Shown here: one piece after another, positions 11,908 to 23,632 of the stretch | Numbering within the stretch: the stretch's first letter is position 1 | Layout of the letters: each line of letters starts with the position of its first letter | DNA from: Chrysemys picta bellii | Lineage: Eukaryota > Chordata > Testudines > Emydidae | Reading direction: 5' to 3' | Assembly (NCBI RefSeq): GCF_011386835.1 | Contig: NC_088794.1 | Span: forward strand, 68,644,434 to 68,708,433 | DNA length: 64,000 nucleotides | Notes under the pieces: model-generated | Told to the model about the DNA's origin: nothing | Databases searched by the model: none | The model's input: the letters and a program-made list of their open reading frames with translations, nothing else | Program-made: the position numbers and the translations under genes

Positions 11908-14339
11908 TTAATACTTAAGAAACAATATAAAAGATGAGGCTAAGAACACACAAAAAAAGGAGAAAAAATGTCATCTGTCTCATTCTGTCCCTGAGTTCAT
12001 CCCCTTTAGTCTTAGTACTACAGTTGAGATGACCCTTCATTAGGAGCGTAATAAAAAACGATGCATATATGTTCCAATGGCTAGACACAATATTAAAGGC
12101 TGAGAGACTGATAGGATTTTTTGCTTGGTTTTATATTTTCAGCAAGACTCTTTATGTGCATTTTGTCTTAAATAAATATATTAACTGGATGTTACTTGTA
12201 AATATACAAATTCCCAGGAGCAAGCTAAAGGTGAGGATAATGCTATTTTTAAATGTAATCTCCTTCAGTCTTTTTTCTTGTCTTTTTACATAAAATATTT
12301 CAAATGGCTCAGTTTTAACTTTCATAAGTATATAAAAATACTAAACTAATAGAACACCCCCAATTATTTAAAACTTACATTTTGTTGAAACCTACAAAGC
12401 ATATCTTCAGCTGTTTATGATTTATCTGCATATAACTTTTCTCAGCCCAACACGTATGGTAAAACTTTTTCATGTTCAATTGAATAAACAATGATTTTTA
12501 AATCACTTTTCTGATAATGTTAAGGCTCCAATTCAGCAAGGTTCTTAAGAATATGCCTATCATGAAGAATTGTAAATAATCTCATTGATTTGAATGGGAC
12601 TACTCACATGCTCAAAGTACGGTAATGAATCCTGGTCATGTGCCCCTTGAGACATGTTGCAGATATGATAAGAAGAAGTTAGGCATGTGATTTAAGTATC
12701 TTGCTGAACTGAGGCCTTAAGTATATTTCAGTTCAAAAGGAATTTGTGTAATGAAATTATGAGCAACTTATAATAGGTAGCTTAGAATAGAAGCTGGAAC
12801 TCACTGTTAACTATAGCGTGTACTACCTATACATCCTATTATTTTAATACTTTGAAGATAGAGTCATGCAGTTAAATTACATCTATTCATATTATGAAGC
12901 AACTAAAATACTAATATGCATAGAAGCACGATGGGGCACACAATGGAAAAACAACAATATATTTACTTTCAATATATACCAAAATTTCTATCATGTGTTC
13001 CAGTAAGTGTTCATTTAGATATTACAATATGTTAAGTAAATTCCATAAGCCTACAAAAAAGTGAAACAAAATTTAGCAAAACGTAAATTCAGCCATTGAT
13101 ATCTGTCGTTTGCTCAAATGATTGTCATCTGTTTGTCTGTTGCAATCTCTAAGGAGGTAAGAATAAATGAGATACAAACAAGATGGTTTTCATGAGATTA
13201 TTCAGGAGTGTCTGGAAGGTTCTCAGATGCATAAGTAATTATGCAAAGATTTATATTTGGACATAAAGAAACCTTCTTGTACAAAGTGTAGACAAGGGGT
13301 GGACCACATTTCAATACATGTTGAATATCCATTGTCTAACGTCGCCATTATCACAAGTTCCCATACACTGAGAGGCCAGTTGGCAATCAGGGGAAGTTTG
13401 TTTTGTTTTCACCCCACCAAATACATTTTTGGCTAAAATTATTAGACACGTATAGCTCAGAGTTGAACCCCATTAGTGGAATGCATGGGTTTGCAAAAAA
13501 AAGAAAAAGATCTTAGGAGAAACTGGAAGGAAAAGCCAAATTATTTTGTTAATAATGTCCCTGATGCACCCTCACCCTATTCCCTCAGCACTATTTCAGC
13601 ACATTTTGGCTTTGCCAGCAGGTGTGTGTGCAAGTGAGCCAACTCTACATTACTTCCAACACACTAATGAGATATGTGTTTTGATGGCACATGCAGCCTT
13701 CCAGGCATAAATACATCCAAGAGATAAGATTTTATTTGTGCTTTTCTAACACAACTTATCCTCAACTAAATTCCATTCAATTTATTGACATATGTCTAGA
13801 CTAGAGATGAGGACAGTCAGTGATCAATTCATAAACCTATTGCTCACATAATTGTCCGATGTCTGTGGTGTCCTGGAGTTTTCATGTCAACTTAAATTAT
13901 TTTAGATCCCAAATTTGAAATTAGGACTGGGAAAAGTGCATTACCACAGAACAGCTGTCAAAATCTGTCAAAATTAAAATGTTTTCTAAACAACTTTTCA
14001 TTTAAAAGTTTACTTCAATTTAATTTTAAAAAATATTTTAAAAAGCTCAAAACCGAAACAATTTAATTTTGGTTCATAGTGTTAGTTGACAATAACTGAT
14101 TTTTTGGTTTGCTGGAAGTTTAGAAACAGTGAAAAAAGAATTCATTTCAGGCCAGACCAAAACATAAATAATTAAACATAAACATAAAAATAATTGGCAA
14201 ACTTAAGAATTTAAGAAACATTTCAATTCAGTTCAAATGAAACATTTCATTTTGGGCATTTAAAAAAGCAAAAGGAAATGAAGGGCTAGAATCACAAAAA
14301 CTGAAGTGGACAAAGTGCTACTCTTCCCACCCCTGCCCT
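11908..14339. other. AT-rich intronic sequence with old repeat traces
   Basis: Bases 12525-12720 hold an imperfect palindrome around TCATTGATTTGAATGGGACT. Bases 13910-14285 are A/T-rich blocks resembling the GAGCTGGTC-ended family but without clear ends. No gene is seen. Confidence 0.5.
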
Positions 14340-14475
14340 TTACCCAATAGTCCAGTGGTTAGGGCACTCACCCTGGTTTAAATCCCTGCTCTAAAATAGG
14401 AACTTGAATCCAGGCTTCCCATAACCCCAGTGAGTGTCCTGCTAACCACCAGGCTACTAAGTATTCTGGGGTAGA
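14340..14475. repeat. tRNA-like repeat with inverted halves
   Basis: The plus strand has an A-box-like AGTGGTTAGGGCACTCA and a B-box-like GGTTTAAATCC. The minus strand of the right half has TGGTGGTTAGCAGGACACTCA and GGATTCAAGTTCC. The two tRNA-like halves therefore face each other as an imperfect palindrome. They are probably SINE-derived. They are not intact tRNA genes, since no cloverleaf closes. Confidence 0.6.
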
Positions 14476-15198
14476 TCTCTCTTAGTCTCTCCTGTTGAAG
14501 TGTATAAATAATTGGAACCCTGCAGACAAGTATACACAAGAAACCTACAAATCACCACACTTACCTTCACAAATAAAGTAATAAACCAAGAAATCTGTTA
14601 TCTGCAGCTAGATGCATAGATACCCCAGAATATGCCCAGAGGAGGAAGTCTGGGATATATACCATAAAATCGTCTTCATCAAAAAAGGAAACTCCATCAG
14701 AGAAGTAGATTGCATCATGGAACAGGCACCTTTAATTCCCCAAGAGAAAATGTTTCCATACAGAAAAAAAAAACCACTGAACACATACCCCTACTTGTCA
14801 CATTCCATCTCAATATGGAACCCATATGGGGTATCAAACAATTATAGTGCATACTTGATCAGGACCACATCCTAAAAGAAATCTTTCCGTAAGCCCCTCA
14901 AAGCTCATCATCAGAATCAAGCAGGATACACCAACTCCAAGCAACACCAGATCCTGTGTGATTGGGAACTTGGAGGACCGGGTTGCCTAGTGGTTAAAGA
15001 ACCTTCCCTTGCCACTCAATCAGAGTAGTACATAACCATTTCTGACCTTAAGCTGGGGATCTTCGGCTTTCCACCCACATCTGAGTCTAGACTCTTAAAG
15101 GGGTATGATAGGAGAAACTTGGACCTCCTTCTCCACCAGGTTCCAGCCCAGGACCCTCTGGAAAGCAACACCAGCAGAGTACTTCTTGCAGTGAGTCT
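14476..15198. other. Intronic sequence with a tRNA-like trace
   Basis: Near 14978-15020, GGGTTGCCTAGTGGTTAAAGAACC resembles the start of a tRNA-derived SINE. The rest is unassigned. Confidence 0.4.
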
Positions 15199-15412
15199 AA
15201 GGCTTTGTTTACACTAGCACTTTTGTCGGTAAAACTTTTGATGGTCAGGGTGTGTGAAACAAACATACGTTTCACCAAAAAAAAGGGGACAGCGCAATGT
15301 TGGTGGGAGACACTCTCCTGCCGACGTAGCTACTGCTGCTCGTTGGGGATGGTTTAATTATTCCATCAGGAGAGAGCTCTACACAGGAGACCTTAGAGCA
15401 GCGCAGCATAAA
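15199..15412. mobile_element. MITE with AAGGCTTTGTTTACACTAG start
   Basis: Starts AAGGCTTTGTTTACACTAGCACTTTTGTCGGTAAAAC and continues with GGGAGACACTCTCCTGCCGACGTAGC, a pattern I recall as a palindromic turtle MITE. The right inverted end is missing or decayed (ACAGGAGACCTTAGAGCAGCGC). Confidence 0.55.
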
Positions 15413-16419
15413 CCTCTCTCGTTTTCACTTTTTCCTGATTACATCAGTTAGAATTAAAAAAGTTTGTTTTAAGGACAGAAAGTTAATCTCTCCCAATTTC
15501 ATCCTGTTCACCAATTCCTGTGTTTTTCTTATTTTGTCACTATGGGGCAGCTTTCCAGTAGGAGTCTAGAGTCTCACTTCAAAATGCCCCGGCAGTACAT
15601 CAGCCTTCCTAACTAGGAAGGGTAGATCACTTCTGGATGGTAGGACATTCACCAGGCATAATCTTCACTGTGGGGAACCTTCCCAATGGCTTCTGCTGCC
15701 TGCCTATTTCGGCAGCTCTCATGACACCAATCTGACAGAATACCAGACATCTTCTCCACAGCAAACCAGCATGGACGTGATAGTTGCTAATTACAAAACC
15801 ACCAATGGATGAACTCACATTATCTTTAAGCAGCAGAATCCCACATCTGAGTATATTCACCATTACAATCTCAGTAGACATGAGCCGCTCTTTAATATTC
15901 TTAGAAATATTTAAAATTAATTCAACAAACAGGAGTTAGTGCCCGAATGTTTCCTATTAATTGTCACTAGGCAAATATTCGTATTCATGCCCCACTAGCC
16001 AAGTACATTCCAGGGGCCACTATTGTCTACTACTACTGAGTATATGAATATACACAGAGACTAGTGCAGATTGTCATATTTCAGACATTTTACTAGAAAG
16101 ATTTTCTAGAGCCCATCACACTTCCCATTTCCAAGTCTATGACATCCCTGTAGTAATTATGGTAATTGCTTAAATAGAGAAAGTAATAGAAGGAAAGCAT
16201 TCAAGTATCTTTAGCTGTGTTTGGAATTATAACTGTTTTGCTTGTCATGAAAAAAAATTACTCACACTCTACTTTTACTGTTCATTTTCTCTCTCCATTC
16301 CATATGGGATATTTTTTGAAATCTAGAAACAAGGAGACACCGCATCTTTTAACCAGCCAGTTCTCTGTGAACCAATAATGGCTTTCCAGAACAAAAGTTA
16401 GCTCAGTTAGGGAACTTCC
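15413..16419. other. Intronic sequence, no gene seen
   Basis: No recognisable repeat or exon. The minus-strand open stretch 15881-15627 lacks domains and splice context. Confidence 0.5.
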
Positions 16420-17267
16420 TGTCACAGGCTAGCCCCTGCCTTAAGCACTTTCCTGTGCTGGGCTAAAGCATGACAGGTGTGCCTGTCTCAGTTTCCCTCT
16501 TTCTTCTGATAAAAAGGCACATAGGCTCCAGTGCATTACACAAAGCCTATCTCTGGGCATAATTTCACAAACACTCATGCAATTCTTTCCCCAAACCTTT
16601 CAGTACAACTATTTTCCATTTTCCACAATAAACATAAAGCAGCTTTTTCCCCATTTCCCTGTCCAGGGACATCAGCAGCAAGCTACCCATCCAAGAGTCA
16701 ATAGAAGGACTTTGTTATCAGTTCCTTTGGCCCTTGGCCCTCCCTGCCTGAGAGTGACCAATCTTCCCAGAGCCCTTCATCCTAAGAACTCCCCTTCTTG
16801 CAATGTTCCACTCTTCCAGGCCTTCTTGCATGGGAGTCCTTCCCTTTCTCAAAGGGATTCACTCCCCCACAACAATCCTCTTGTTTCCGGGCTTGGCTTC
16901 CTCTAACCAAGCTAGATCTTCCCCTTTGCCTGAGGGCCTTTGTCTGAGCCTTTCATTCATCAGGGATCCCCAGCTTTGATCAGTTCTCACCAACAGCTTT
17001 CATCCGAGAATCTCACTGGTAGATCACAGTTAACTGCTCTCCTTCCAAATGCATCTAACTCCCATCAACTCTTCCTTGATCCTTCTCTCCCCTCACGGTC
17101 TCAGACAGCTCTCACCTGCCCCTTCATGATAATCTCAGGTTCTCTGACTCACCCGGTCTCCTCCCTCTCTTAAGCCTAATTGGGAGGGTGGGGGAGAGGG
17201 TTCAAATGACAAGTCACAGGTGAACTGGCTTCTTCCCTCTTAAAAAGGCCAGTGCCACATTGTGACA
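16420..17267. mobile_element. LTR-like element, 848 bp
   Basis: Begins TGTCACAGGC and ends TTGTGACA, giving TG...CA termini with a 6-bp inverted match (TGTCAC/GTGACA). It is C/T-rich compared with its surroundings. There is no internal region next to it and no clear flanking duplication, so it may be a solo LTR or another short-ended repeat. Confidence 0.45.
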
Positions 17268-18545
17268 CCTCTGTTTTAGGTAAGTCCCAATAAACGGTCT
17301 AAATGATGTATTACAAACACATCTGGTACAACAAACACTGAATGATGAACACCCATTCCATTAACTTTGTTTAAGAGTGGCCTTTCTGAGAGGACTTAAT
17401 GAAAATTACTGGATAGTATTGTGCCTACACTAAACATTTTATGATCATTTACAAATATTGCTTAACTATAATGAAAATAATTTAAAAAATGTAAAGTTTA
17501 AAATTTATGACCTGTACCTTATCCAGAGGCCTTTTATATAAAGCTTACTAAACAATATTGGTACGCTACTGATAATTTGAGGGTTTTAAAATAAAATGGA
17601 GTACATTATGTTGGACACAAAAGACATTTTTAATCATTTGAAAAATAAAACTTGGACTATCAGGAACAGGTGCTGAAGAATTGGAGATACTGGAGTCAGT
17701 TTATAATCCATTTGTTGGCTGCTAAAGGAAATCAAGTACCAAAAAGGATCTAATATATCACACAGCCTCACTTGGTTCCAAAAATAAATATCCGCATGAG
17801 TACAAATTATACTTAAAGGATAATGTTCATGGCAGAGGAGTATATGAAGCAATAAATAGCTTTTGTGGGTGATTAAATGCCAAAGCTCTTAAATGCAAAA
17901 TCCACTTACTACCAATGCATACCACTGCCATGGATGTTATTCCTTATAAACGACAAGACAAAAGAAAATTCAATAAACCAAGACATAAAAATGAGATGAA
18001 TGATACCACACTATAAGATGACCCTTTAGGTGAGGGAGAATGAGATTTCTATAGCTATTCCAAAGAACACTTACAAAATAGTTCATGCTAAATGTAATGT
18101 TGCTGATGTTCACTGTCTACACTGTAGCACGTGGTATTTTGAGCAGTTTGCATATTGGTTATCAAAACACTTGGTCTGAAATGTACTGTGTTAATGGTCT
18201 TGGTCACCAGAGGTGATATCAGGCAAATGTTTCCATTATGTTTCATGGGGAAAACAAACTCATCATCATATAATAAACCACAGTGTGAGGACAACTTTAT
18301 GAGAATCAGAGAAAGTGGAGGGTACATTCTTCCACATGTGGATTGTACTCAAACAGCAAGGGGAAATAACTAGTACAGGGCTAAATTACGGCTAATCTCT
18401 TTTTACCCTTCCCTCCAACTGTTTATTATGTTACTTGGTATGTCGAGGTTTGAATGACATTGAAAGCACTTTGGAGCAGGGATTGTGTTTGTACAATGAC
18501 TAGCCAATGTATATTTTTAATACATAATAATAGGGTAAATTTTCA
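17268..18545. other. Intronic sequence, no gene seen
   Basis: AT-rich. At 18460-18540, CACTTTGGAGCAGGGATTGTGTTTGTAC resembles an L2/MIR-type 3' tail. Nothing else can be supported. Confidence 0.5.
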
Positions 18546-18990
18546 ATGGCAAAAAGGGCAGTTAGGAAACCATCTCCTGTTGACTTTCATCTATATAATG
18601 TCACTTACAGTGAGAGCTGGGTGCCTAAAGAAGACCATATTTATAGGATCGAAGAGTCTCTCCTGAGAAGCAGTGACTATAACAAGGACTTGTGGCTCAA
18701 GGTGGATAATCAGCTGAACATGAGCTCCCAGGGTGATACTGTGGCAAAAAGGGCTACTGAGATCCTTGGATGAATAAAGAGGTGCATCTTGTGTAGGAGT
18801 AGGAAGGTTACATTACCTCTTTATCTGGCACTGTTGCAATTGGTACTGGAATCTTGTGTCCAGTTCTGGTGTTCACAAGTCAAGAATAATGTTGAAAAAC
18901 GAGCGGGTTTGAGCCACAAGAATGATTAAAGGGATTGGAAAACTTCCCTTTATAAGGAAAGACTCTGGAAGCTCAATATTGTTTGTTTGC
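18546..18990 (+). mobile_element. CR1/L2-group LINE fragment (RT C-terminal part)
   Basis: Coding remains read SDYNKDLWLKVDNQLNMSSQ followed by AKRATEILG, then after a stop PLYLALLQLVLESCVQFW. These match the late RT/thumb region of CR1/L2-type LINEs (normally [18 protein letters not shown]). The frame is interrupted by stops. Confidence 0.75.
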
Positions 18991-19019
18991 ACACAGTTTA
19001 CCAAGAAATCCAGATTGCT

Positions 19020-19200
19020 CTGTATTACTGCCCTGCCTTCTTCATTATTTGCCACTCCTCCAGTTTTTGGATCATCTGAAAACTTTATCAGTGATGTTTT
19101 TATGTTTTTATCAGGTCACTGATAAAAATGTTAAATAGCTTAGGGCCAAGACCAGATCCTTGTGGGACCAGATTAGAAACACCCACTCAACAATGATTTC
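19020..19200 (-). mobile_element. LINE fragment, opposite orientation
   Basis: GATAAAAATGTTAAATAGCTTAGGGCCAAGACCAGATCCTTGTGGGACC is the complement of a segment found just 5' of the 3' end in the same LINE group. It is inserted between two plus-strand fragments. Confidence 0.65.
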
Positions 19201-19244
19201 CCATTTAGAGGGGATTCCCCATTTACATTTTGGGGCTAAGGGGT

Positions 19245-19530
19245 GACCACTTACACGGGGAACTGAAATGCATAAATAAATGGCTCCTCAGTCTAGCAAA
19301 GCTATAGCAAGATCTAATGGCTGGAAGTGGAAGCTAGACAAATTAGAAAAAAGTTGCACATTTTTAATAGTGAAGGTAATTAATCATTGGAAAAACTTAT
19401 CAAGAGTTGTGGAATTTTTTTAAATCTAGTTTGAACAAGAATTAATTCATGGAAGTCCTATGGCTTGTGTTATACAGGTGGTCAGACTAGATGATCACAA
19501 TGGTCACTTCTGGCTTTATAATTTATGAAT
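19245..19530 (+). mobile_element. CR1 3' end fragment
   Basis: Contains the late CR1 pattern TGGAAAAACTTATCAAGAGTTGTGG and ends GTCAGACTAGATGATCACAATGGTCACTTCTGGCTTTATAATTTATGAAT. It may be the 3' continuation of the fragment at 18546-18990. Confidence 0.8.
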
Positions 19531-19548
19531 CCCATGTACCCTTTACGC

Positions 19549-19879
19549 CAGGAGTCGGCAACATTTGGCACGCGGCTCGCCAGGGTAAGCACCCTAGTGG
19601 GCCGGGCCAGTTTATTTACCTGCTGACGTGGCAGGTTCGGCCGATCACGGCCCCCACTGGCCGCAGTTTGCCATCCTGGGCCAATGGGGGCGGCAGGAAG
19701 TCGCGGCCAGCACATCCCTCGCCCGCGCCGCTTCCCACCCCCACTGGCCCAGGACGGCGAACCGCGGCGAGTGGGGGCTGCGATCGGCCGAACCTGCCGC
19801 GTCAGCAGGTAAATAAACTGGCCCGGCCTGCTAGGGTGCTTACCCTGGCGAGCCGCGTGCCAAACGTTGCCGACCCCTG
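19549..19879. mobile_element. Palindromic hAT-type MITE, copy 1 (331 bp)
   Basis: Ends CAGGAGTCGGCAACATTTGGC / GCCAAACGTTGCCGACCCCTG are long inverted repeats. The flanks CTTTACGC (19541-19548) and CTTTATGC (19880-19887) match at 7 of 8 bases. The interior is GC-rich and nearly palindromic. Open frames inside it are by-products of composition. Confidence 0.92.
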
Positions 19880-20024
19880 CTTTATGCCTTTGAGAATCGC
19901 TCCCAATAACAACAGTAGAAACAAAAAGTACTAGAACTACTGCAACATGATTGTGGACAATTCAAAAACAAGCAGAACTGCCAAATTCATAAAATAAACT
20001 ATTAACCTCAGTCCCTAGAAAAAT

Positions 20025-21324
20025 CATGCAGCAAGGAAACCATTTTGAAGCACTTAGAGGAGAGGAAGGTGATCAGAAACAGTCAACATGGATTCAACCA
20101 AGGGCAAGTCATGCCTGACCAACCCGATTGCCTTCTATGATGAGATAAATGGCTCTGTGGATATGGGGAATGCAGTGGACGTGATATATCTTGACTTTAG
20201 CAAAGCTTTTGATATGGTCTCCCACAGTATTCTTGCCAGCAAGTTAAAAACGTATGGATTGGATGAATGGACTATAAGGTGGATAGAAAGCTGGCTAGAT
20301 TGTCAAGCTCAATGGGTAGTGATCAACAGCTCAATGTCTAGTTGGCAGCCGGTATCAAGCAGAGTACCCCAGAGGTCGGTTTTGTTCAACATCTTCATTA
20401 ATGATCTGGATGATGGGATGGATTGCACCCTCTGCAAGTTCGCAGATGACACTAAGCTGCAGGGAGAGGTAGATATGCTGGAGAGTAGGGGTAGGGTCCA
20501 GAGTGACCTAGACAAATTGGAGGATTGGGCCAAAAGAAATCTGATGAGGTTCAACAGGGACAAGTGCAGAGTCCTACACTTAGGACGGAAAAATCCCATG
20601 CACCGCTACAGGCTGGGGACTGATTGACTAAGCAGCAGTTCTGCAGGAAAGGACCTAGGATTACAGAGGAAGAGAAGCTGTATATGAGTCAGCAGTGTGC
20701 CCTTGTTGCCAAGGCGGCCAACGGCAGATTGGGCTGCATTAGTAGGAGCATTGCCAGCAGATCGAGGGAAGTGATTATTCCCCTCTATTTGGCATTGGTG
20801 AGGCCACATATGGAGTACTGTGTCCTGTTTTGGGCCCCCACTACAGAAAGGATGTGGACAAATTGGAGAGAGTCCAGCGGAGGGCAATGAAAATGATCAG
20901 GGGGCTGGGGCACATGACTTACGAGGAGAGGCTGAGGGAACTGGGGTTATTTAGTCTGCAGAAGAGAAGAGTGAGGGGGAATCTGATAGCAGCCTTCAAC
21001 TACCTGAAGGAGGGTTCCAAAGAGGATGGAGCTAGGCTGTTCTCAATGGTGGCAGATGACAGAACAAGGAACAATGGTCTCAAGTTGCAGTGGGGAAGGT
21101 CTAGGTTGAATATTAGGAAACACTTTTTCGCTAGGAGGGTAGTGAAGCACTGGAATGGGTTACCTAGGGAGGTGGTGGAATCTCCATCCTTAGAGGTTTT
21201 TAAGGCTTGGCTTGACAAAGCCCTGGCTGGGATGATTTAGTTGGTGTTGGTCCTGCTTTGAGCAGGGGGTTGGACTAGATGACTTCCTAAGGTCTCTTCC
21301 AACCCTAATCTATGATTCTATGAT
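20025..21324 (+). mobile_element. CR1 LINE, 5'-truncated, with RT domain
   Basis: A 180-codon open stretch (20088-20627) covers the RT core: VDVIYLDFSKAFDMVSH, then [12 protein letters not shown] and the catalytic-type CKFADDTKL, then DKCRVLHLGRKNPMHRYRLG. A second stretch (20830-21240) covers the C-terminal part ([32 protein letters not shown]). A stop and frame changes lie between them near 20628. The normal GVPQGSVLGP motif is altered (RVPQRSV). It ends in TCTATGATTCTATGATT at about 21324, the CR1 3' signature. It is among the best-preserved LINEs here but is not functional. Confidence 0.93.
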
Positions 21325-21393
21325 TTGCTCAGCTGTAACAATTTACATGCTTTGAAGAGCCTATACAGTGGATCACAAGGTAAAGGTGTACAC

Positions 21394-21717
21394 CAGGGGT
21401 CAGCAATGTTTGGCACGTGGCTGGCCAGGGTAAGCACCCTAGCAGGCCGGGCCAATTTATTTACCTTCTGACATAGCAGGTTCGGCCGATCGCAGCCCCC
21501 ACTCACCGCAGTTCGCCATCCCGGGCCAATGGGGGCGGCAGGAAGCGGTGCGGGCGAGGGATGTGCTGGCCACGGCTTCCCGCTGCCCCCATTGGCCCAG
21601 GACGTCGAACCGCAGCCGTGATCGGCCGAACCTGCCGCGTCAGCAGGTAAATAAACTGGCCCGGCCTGCTAGGGTGCATACCCTGGCGAGCCTCGTGCCA
21701 AACGTTGCCGACCCCTC
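21394..21717. mobile_element. Palindromic hAT-type MITE, copy 2 (324 bp)
   Basis: Begins CAGGGGTCAGCAATGTTTGGC and ends GCCAAACGTTGCCGACCCCTC. Both sides carry GTGTACAC (21386-21393 and 21718-21725). The last base differs from the family end CCCCTG. Confidence 0.92.
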
Positions 21718-21725
21718 GTGTACAC

Positions 21726-23282
21726 TATTCAGCCATTCAGGTACCCCAAATGGAAATGAGGTGATATTACAAAGCATGGTGAACAAAGGAATAGTGACTT
21801 TGGTCAACTCTGTGAAGGGAATGTAACCTCCGACAATAAAATATTATTACTATAGAAACTTTATAAAAAGTCCCCACAGAATACTCTGCAACTCTCAGCT
21901 CTACACCCATTTTATTTAAACAGCAACTTTGTTTTAGCCCCTACTAATTCAGCATAGCAATTTTATAGTCTTAGTATTTCTGCTGTTATTCTCTCTGTGT
22001 TACTATAACTCAATCGTCTTAAGAGTCCCATTCTGGCTCAGATTGAACCGATTTCTCTTTCTGGTGGATATGAGAGCAGGGGCAACTGGGTCAAACCAGG
22101 TTTCAGAATAGACTGAAGTCCAGCTCTAACAATGCAGAACATTTCTAGGGCTCTTACGGTGTCAGGGTAGTCCTTAATCTCCCCCACTAGGAACACAAAG
22201 AATAAAAATATCCTAGCAACATTCTAGTTTGGGTACACTCTAACTAGCTAAAATTTCCTCTCTAGGTTCATTTTAGCTACAATATTCTTATCCATTTCTT
22301 TCCCCAAGGTTTTGTGCAGTGTTGCTGTGAATCAACAAAACATCTGCTCATTTCTGCCCAGAGGTGGCTGCATTTCAGTGATAAGTGAACTTACCGGTAA
22401 GTGTACATATTTTGGGTCAGCATAAATCAGCATAGCTCCATTGACTTCACTTTATAACAGCTGAAGACCTGGTCCAATATTTCTTAAATGTAAGTTTTTA
22501 ATTCTGAAGGATTTCCAAGCATGTTGTAAATTCACATATAAAGAACCCATTCTTGACAGTTCTGCTGCTGGGTATACAACTGTGCACTTTTGACAGGCAG
22601 GACTTGTGTGGTGATAGGGAAGATACCTATACTGAAAGGTATGCTTGTAAAAACTGTTTTCTGAATATGTTTTGTTATATATGAAAAAAGCAGAGAATGC
22701 AGTTAAATAAGTGAAAGAAAGTACAAGAAAAATATTCTTAGAGGTTTGAGTCCAACTTGCATTAAAACATTATTTGACATAGCAATCCAGAGCAATAACA
22801 CAATGTCACCACAACAAATGGCTGTGAAATTTGAGGTCATTGAACACTGTGAATTTTCCAAATGCTTCCCAATTACCGAAACACCTGTGCTCATTAATTT
22901 TATGCTAATCCATTGCAAAATGCAACAATGAGCATCAAGAGTCTACATAATTTCTCATTTATAACCTGTAGCCTATTGTTTGCCTGCTTTACTGCAATAA
23001 AGGGACATAATTCAAAGTGAATTTAAATGACTGTTTATACACTGCTCACAAGGTCCAGAAAAGTCACCAATTCTTCCTTTACTTAGTAATACCAAGTCTT
23101 GTCATTTTTGCATTCATATAGCATATTTAAAAGAAAATGACTCTGATATAAGCATAAGGATAATACTAAAATAAATGTTAGAATGCACACAAGCTAAAAA
23201 TGGGCTGGGAAGAAATTCCATCTGTTAATACACAATATAAGCTTTGAATATAGATACCGTCGATGTGCCACAGCTGTATTCC
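21726..23282. other. Intronic sequence, no gene seen
   Basis: AT-rich. An old palindrome-like trace occurs near 22420-22480 (CATAGCTCCATTGACTTCA). Nothing else can be supported. Confidence 0.5.
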
Positions 23283-23290
23283 ATATAAGA

Positions 23291-23624
23291 CAGGGGTCAT
23301 CAACGTTTGGCAAGCGGCTTGCCAGGGTAAGCACCCTAGCGGGCCGGGCCAGTTTATTTACCTGCTGACGCGGCAGGTTCGGCTGATCGTGGCCCCCACT
23401 GGCTGCGGTTCGCCGTCCCAGGCCAATGGGGGTGGCGGGAAGCCGTGGCCAGCACGTCCCTCACCCGCGCCGCTTCCCGCCGCCCCCATTGGCCCGGGAC
23501 GGCGAACGACGGCGAGTGGGGGCCACGATCGGCCGAACCTGCCACGTCAGCAGGTAAATAAACTGGCCCGGCCCGCTAGGGTGCTCACCCTGGCAAGCCA
23601 CGTGCCAAACGTTGCTGACTCCTG
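23291..23624. mobile_element. Palindromic hAT-type MITE, copy 3 (334 bp)
   Basis: Begins CAGGGGTCATCAACGTTTGGC and ends GCCAAACGTTGCTGACTCCTG, with identical 8-bp flanks ATATAAGA (23283-23290 and 23625-23632). Confidence 0.94.
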
Positions 23625-23632
23625 ATATAAGA

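Noticed and set aside
14340..14475. tRNA gene
   Set aside because: A- and B-box-like motifs are present but no cloverleaf with a closed acceptor stem can be formed.
19491..19934. 147-codon open frame, with similar ones at 23263-23625 and 21548-21826
   Set aside because: These frames lie inside the three copies of the palindromic MITE and reflect its GC-rich inverted repeats.
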